Assembly: GCA_022652985.1 (NCBI GenBank)
Contig: JALCRY010000002.1
Location: 1 to 64,000 of the forward strand
Length of the DNA: 64,000 nt
Direction: 5' to 3'
Origin: Eubacteriaceae bacterium
Lineage (GTDB): Bacteria > Bacillota > Clostridia > Peptostreptococcales > Anaerovoracaceae
Below, piece after piece: positions 63,051 to 64,000 of the stretch. The translations under genes and the position numbers were made by a program. Below the pieces are notes generated by a model. The model was not told the DNA's origin. It was given only the letters and a program-made list of their open reading frames with translations, and searched no databases. The number at the start of each line of letters is the position of its first letter. The first letter of the stretch is position 1.

Positions 63051-63131
63051 GCTTATTCCTTCTCCCTTAAAAATGACTTTGATTATTATATCACATAATG
63101 GTATGATTCAAACATCAAAGGAGGTTACACA

Positions 63132-63497
63132 ATGTTTAAATTCACACACTATAATTTCAACGTGCTCGATCTGGACAGGAGCATCGCTTTCTATAAAGAG
63201 GCGCTCGGCCTCGAGCCTGCGCGCACCAAGGAAGGCCCGAACGGCAGCTTCAAACTCGTATACCTGCACGACAAGGATACGGATTTCGAGCTTGAACTCA
63301 CCTGGCTGGCTGACCGCACAGAACCGTACAATCTCGGCGAATGTGAATTTCACCTGGCAATGGCGACACGCGACATGGACGCCGCGCACAAGAAACATGA
63401 GGAGATGGGATGCATCTGCTTCGAGAATCCGGCCATGGGGATATACTTCATTACCGATCCGGACGGCTACTGGATCGAGATAGTTCCCTGGAGATAA
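63132..63497 (+). CDS. Glyoxalase I / VOC-family lactoylglutathione lyase-like protein
   Basis: FTHYNFNVLDLDRSIAFYKEALGL; FELELTW; DPDGYWIEIVP. Confidence 0.9.
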   Translation: MFKFTHYNFNVLDLDRSIAFYKEALGLEPARTKEGPNGSFKLVYLHDKDTDFELELTWLADRTEPYNLGECEFHLAMATRDMDAAHKKHEEMGCICFENPAMGIYFITDPDGYWIEIVPWR

Positions 63498-63519
63498 AAA
63501 TCATCGTTACTGAATATAT

Positions 63520-63548
63520 AAACCTGCCTGCCCGGGCGGGTTTTTTTC
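63520..63548 (+). terminator. Intrinsic terminator
   Basis: AACCTGCCTGCCCGGGCGGGTTTTTTTCTG. Confidence 0.8.
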
Positions 63549-63586
63549 TGTCCTGAAACCTGTCTGATTATTTTTGCGCAAAACTC

Positions 63587-63652
63587 TTGACACCGACAGG
63601 TGCCGGAAGTATATTATAGGCGTAATGGTTAGTTAGTCAAGTAACTAACTAA
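63587..63652 (+). promoter_or_regulatory. Promoter plus palindromic operator of the GntR gene
   Basis: TTGACA-N17-TATATT (63587..63615), then TTAGTTAGT-N6-ACTAACTAA (63629..63652). Confidence 0.8.
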
Positions 63653-63706
63653 TACGCCGAGCGGATGCAGCGCGCAGTCATCCGGTCCGGCTGAAAGGAA
63701 AAGGAT

Positions 63707-64000
63707 ATGAAAATCAATTATGAATCTGAGAAGCCTATCTTCATGCAGCTGGCAGAAGAAATAGAAAACGCCGTCATTTCGGGAGCTTTTCCCGAAGGTG
63801 AACAGATACCTTCGATCACCGAACTGTCGGCAACGCTGAAAATCAATCCGGCCACTGCCAACAAAGGTGTGAATATGCTGGTGGATGCGGGGATCGTGTA
63901 CAAGAAACGCGGGCTCGGCATGTTCGTGCAGGAAGGAGCAGTAAAAATGCTTACCGAAAAGAAAAAGAACGAGTTCATTGAAGAACACATAACCGCTCTG
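63707..64000 (+). CDS. GntR-family (YtrA-like) regulator, truncated by window end
   Basis: MKINYESEKPIFMQLAEEIENAVISGAFPEGEQIPSITELSATLKINPATANKGVNMLVDAGIVYKKRGLGMFV. Confidence 0.92.
   Translation, partial: MKINYESEKPIFMQLAEEIENAVISGAFPEGEQIPSITELSATLKINPATANKGVNMLVDAGIVYKKRGLGMFVQEGAVKMLTEKKKNEFIEEHITAL

Overview
This looks like a chromosomal window from an anaerobic Clostridia-type Firmicute (lineage is inference, from gene content and ribosome-binding-site style). It is densely coding, mostly on the minus strand. I saw no rRNA, tRNA, CRISPR array, prophage or transposase.

Core loci include secA-prfB-secB-like, metK behind a SAM-I riboswitch, aspartate kinase, scpAB, rluB-like, a complete F1Fo-ATP synthase operon (atpI-like/B/E/F/H/A/G/D/C), truA, glnS, a CarD-like gene, an OmpR/HK two-component system, purC, thlA and surE.

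Most interesting items:
(1) A self-contained MFS - RuBisCO-like protein - HAD phosphatase operon. It is divergent from a TetR gene, has near-ideal promoters and a shared palindromic operator motif, and its transporter gene has an in-frame UGA where Trp is expected. mtnA and metK lie elsewhere in the window.
(2) A ZTP (pfl) riboswitch with an overlapping terminator, ahead of a PurO-like IMP cyclohydrolase and a stand-alone AICAR transformylase.
(3) A 197-bp symmetric inverted-repeat element (GAATTC...GGTACC arms) beside two other repeat families in one 690-bp intergenic region.
(4) Two unlisted small ORFs with good RBSs upstream of and divergent from a two-component system.
(5) A MutS-like ATPase with an altered Walker B, paired with an uncharacterised partner.
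(6) A secB-like gene next to prfB/secA; prfB has the CTTTGAC programmed-frameshift site.
(7) A cluster of three DnaA-box matches in an AT-rich 560-bp gap.

All family calls are from reading the translations; no database search was run.
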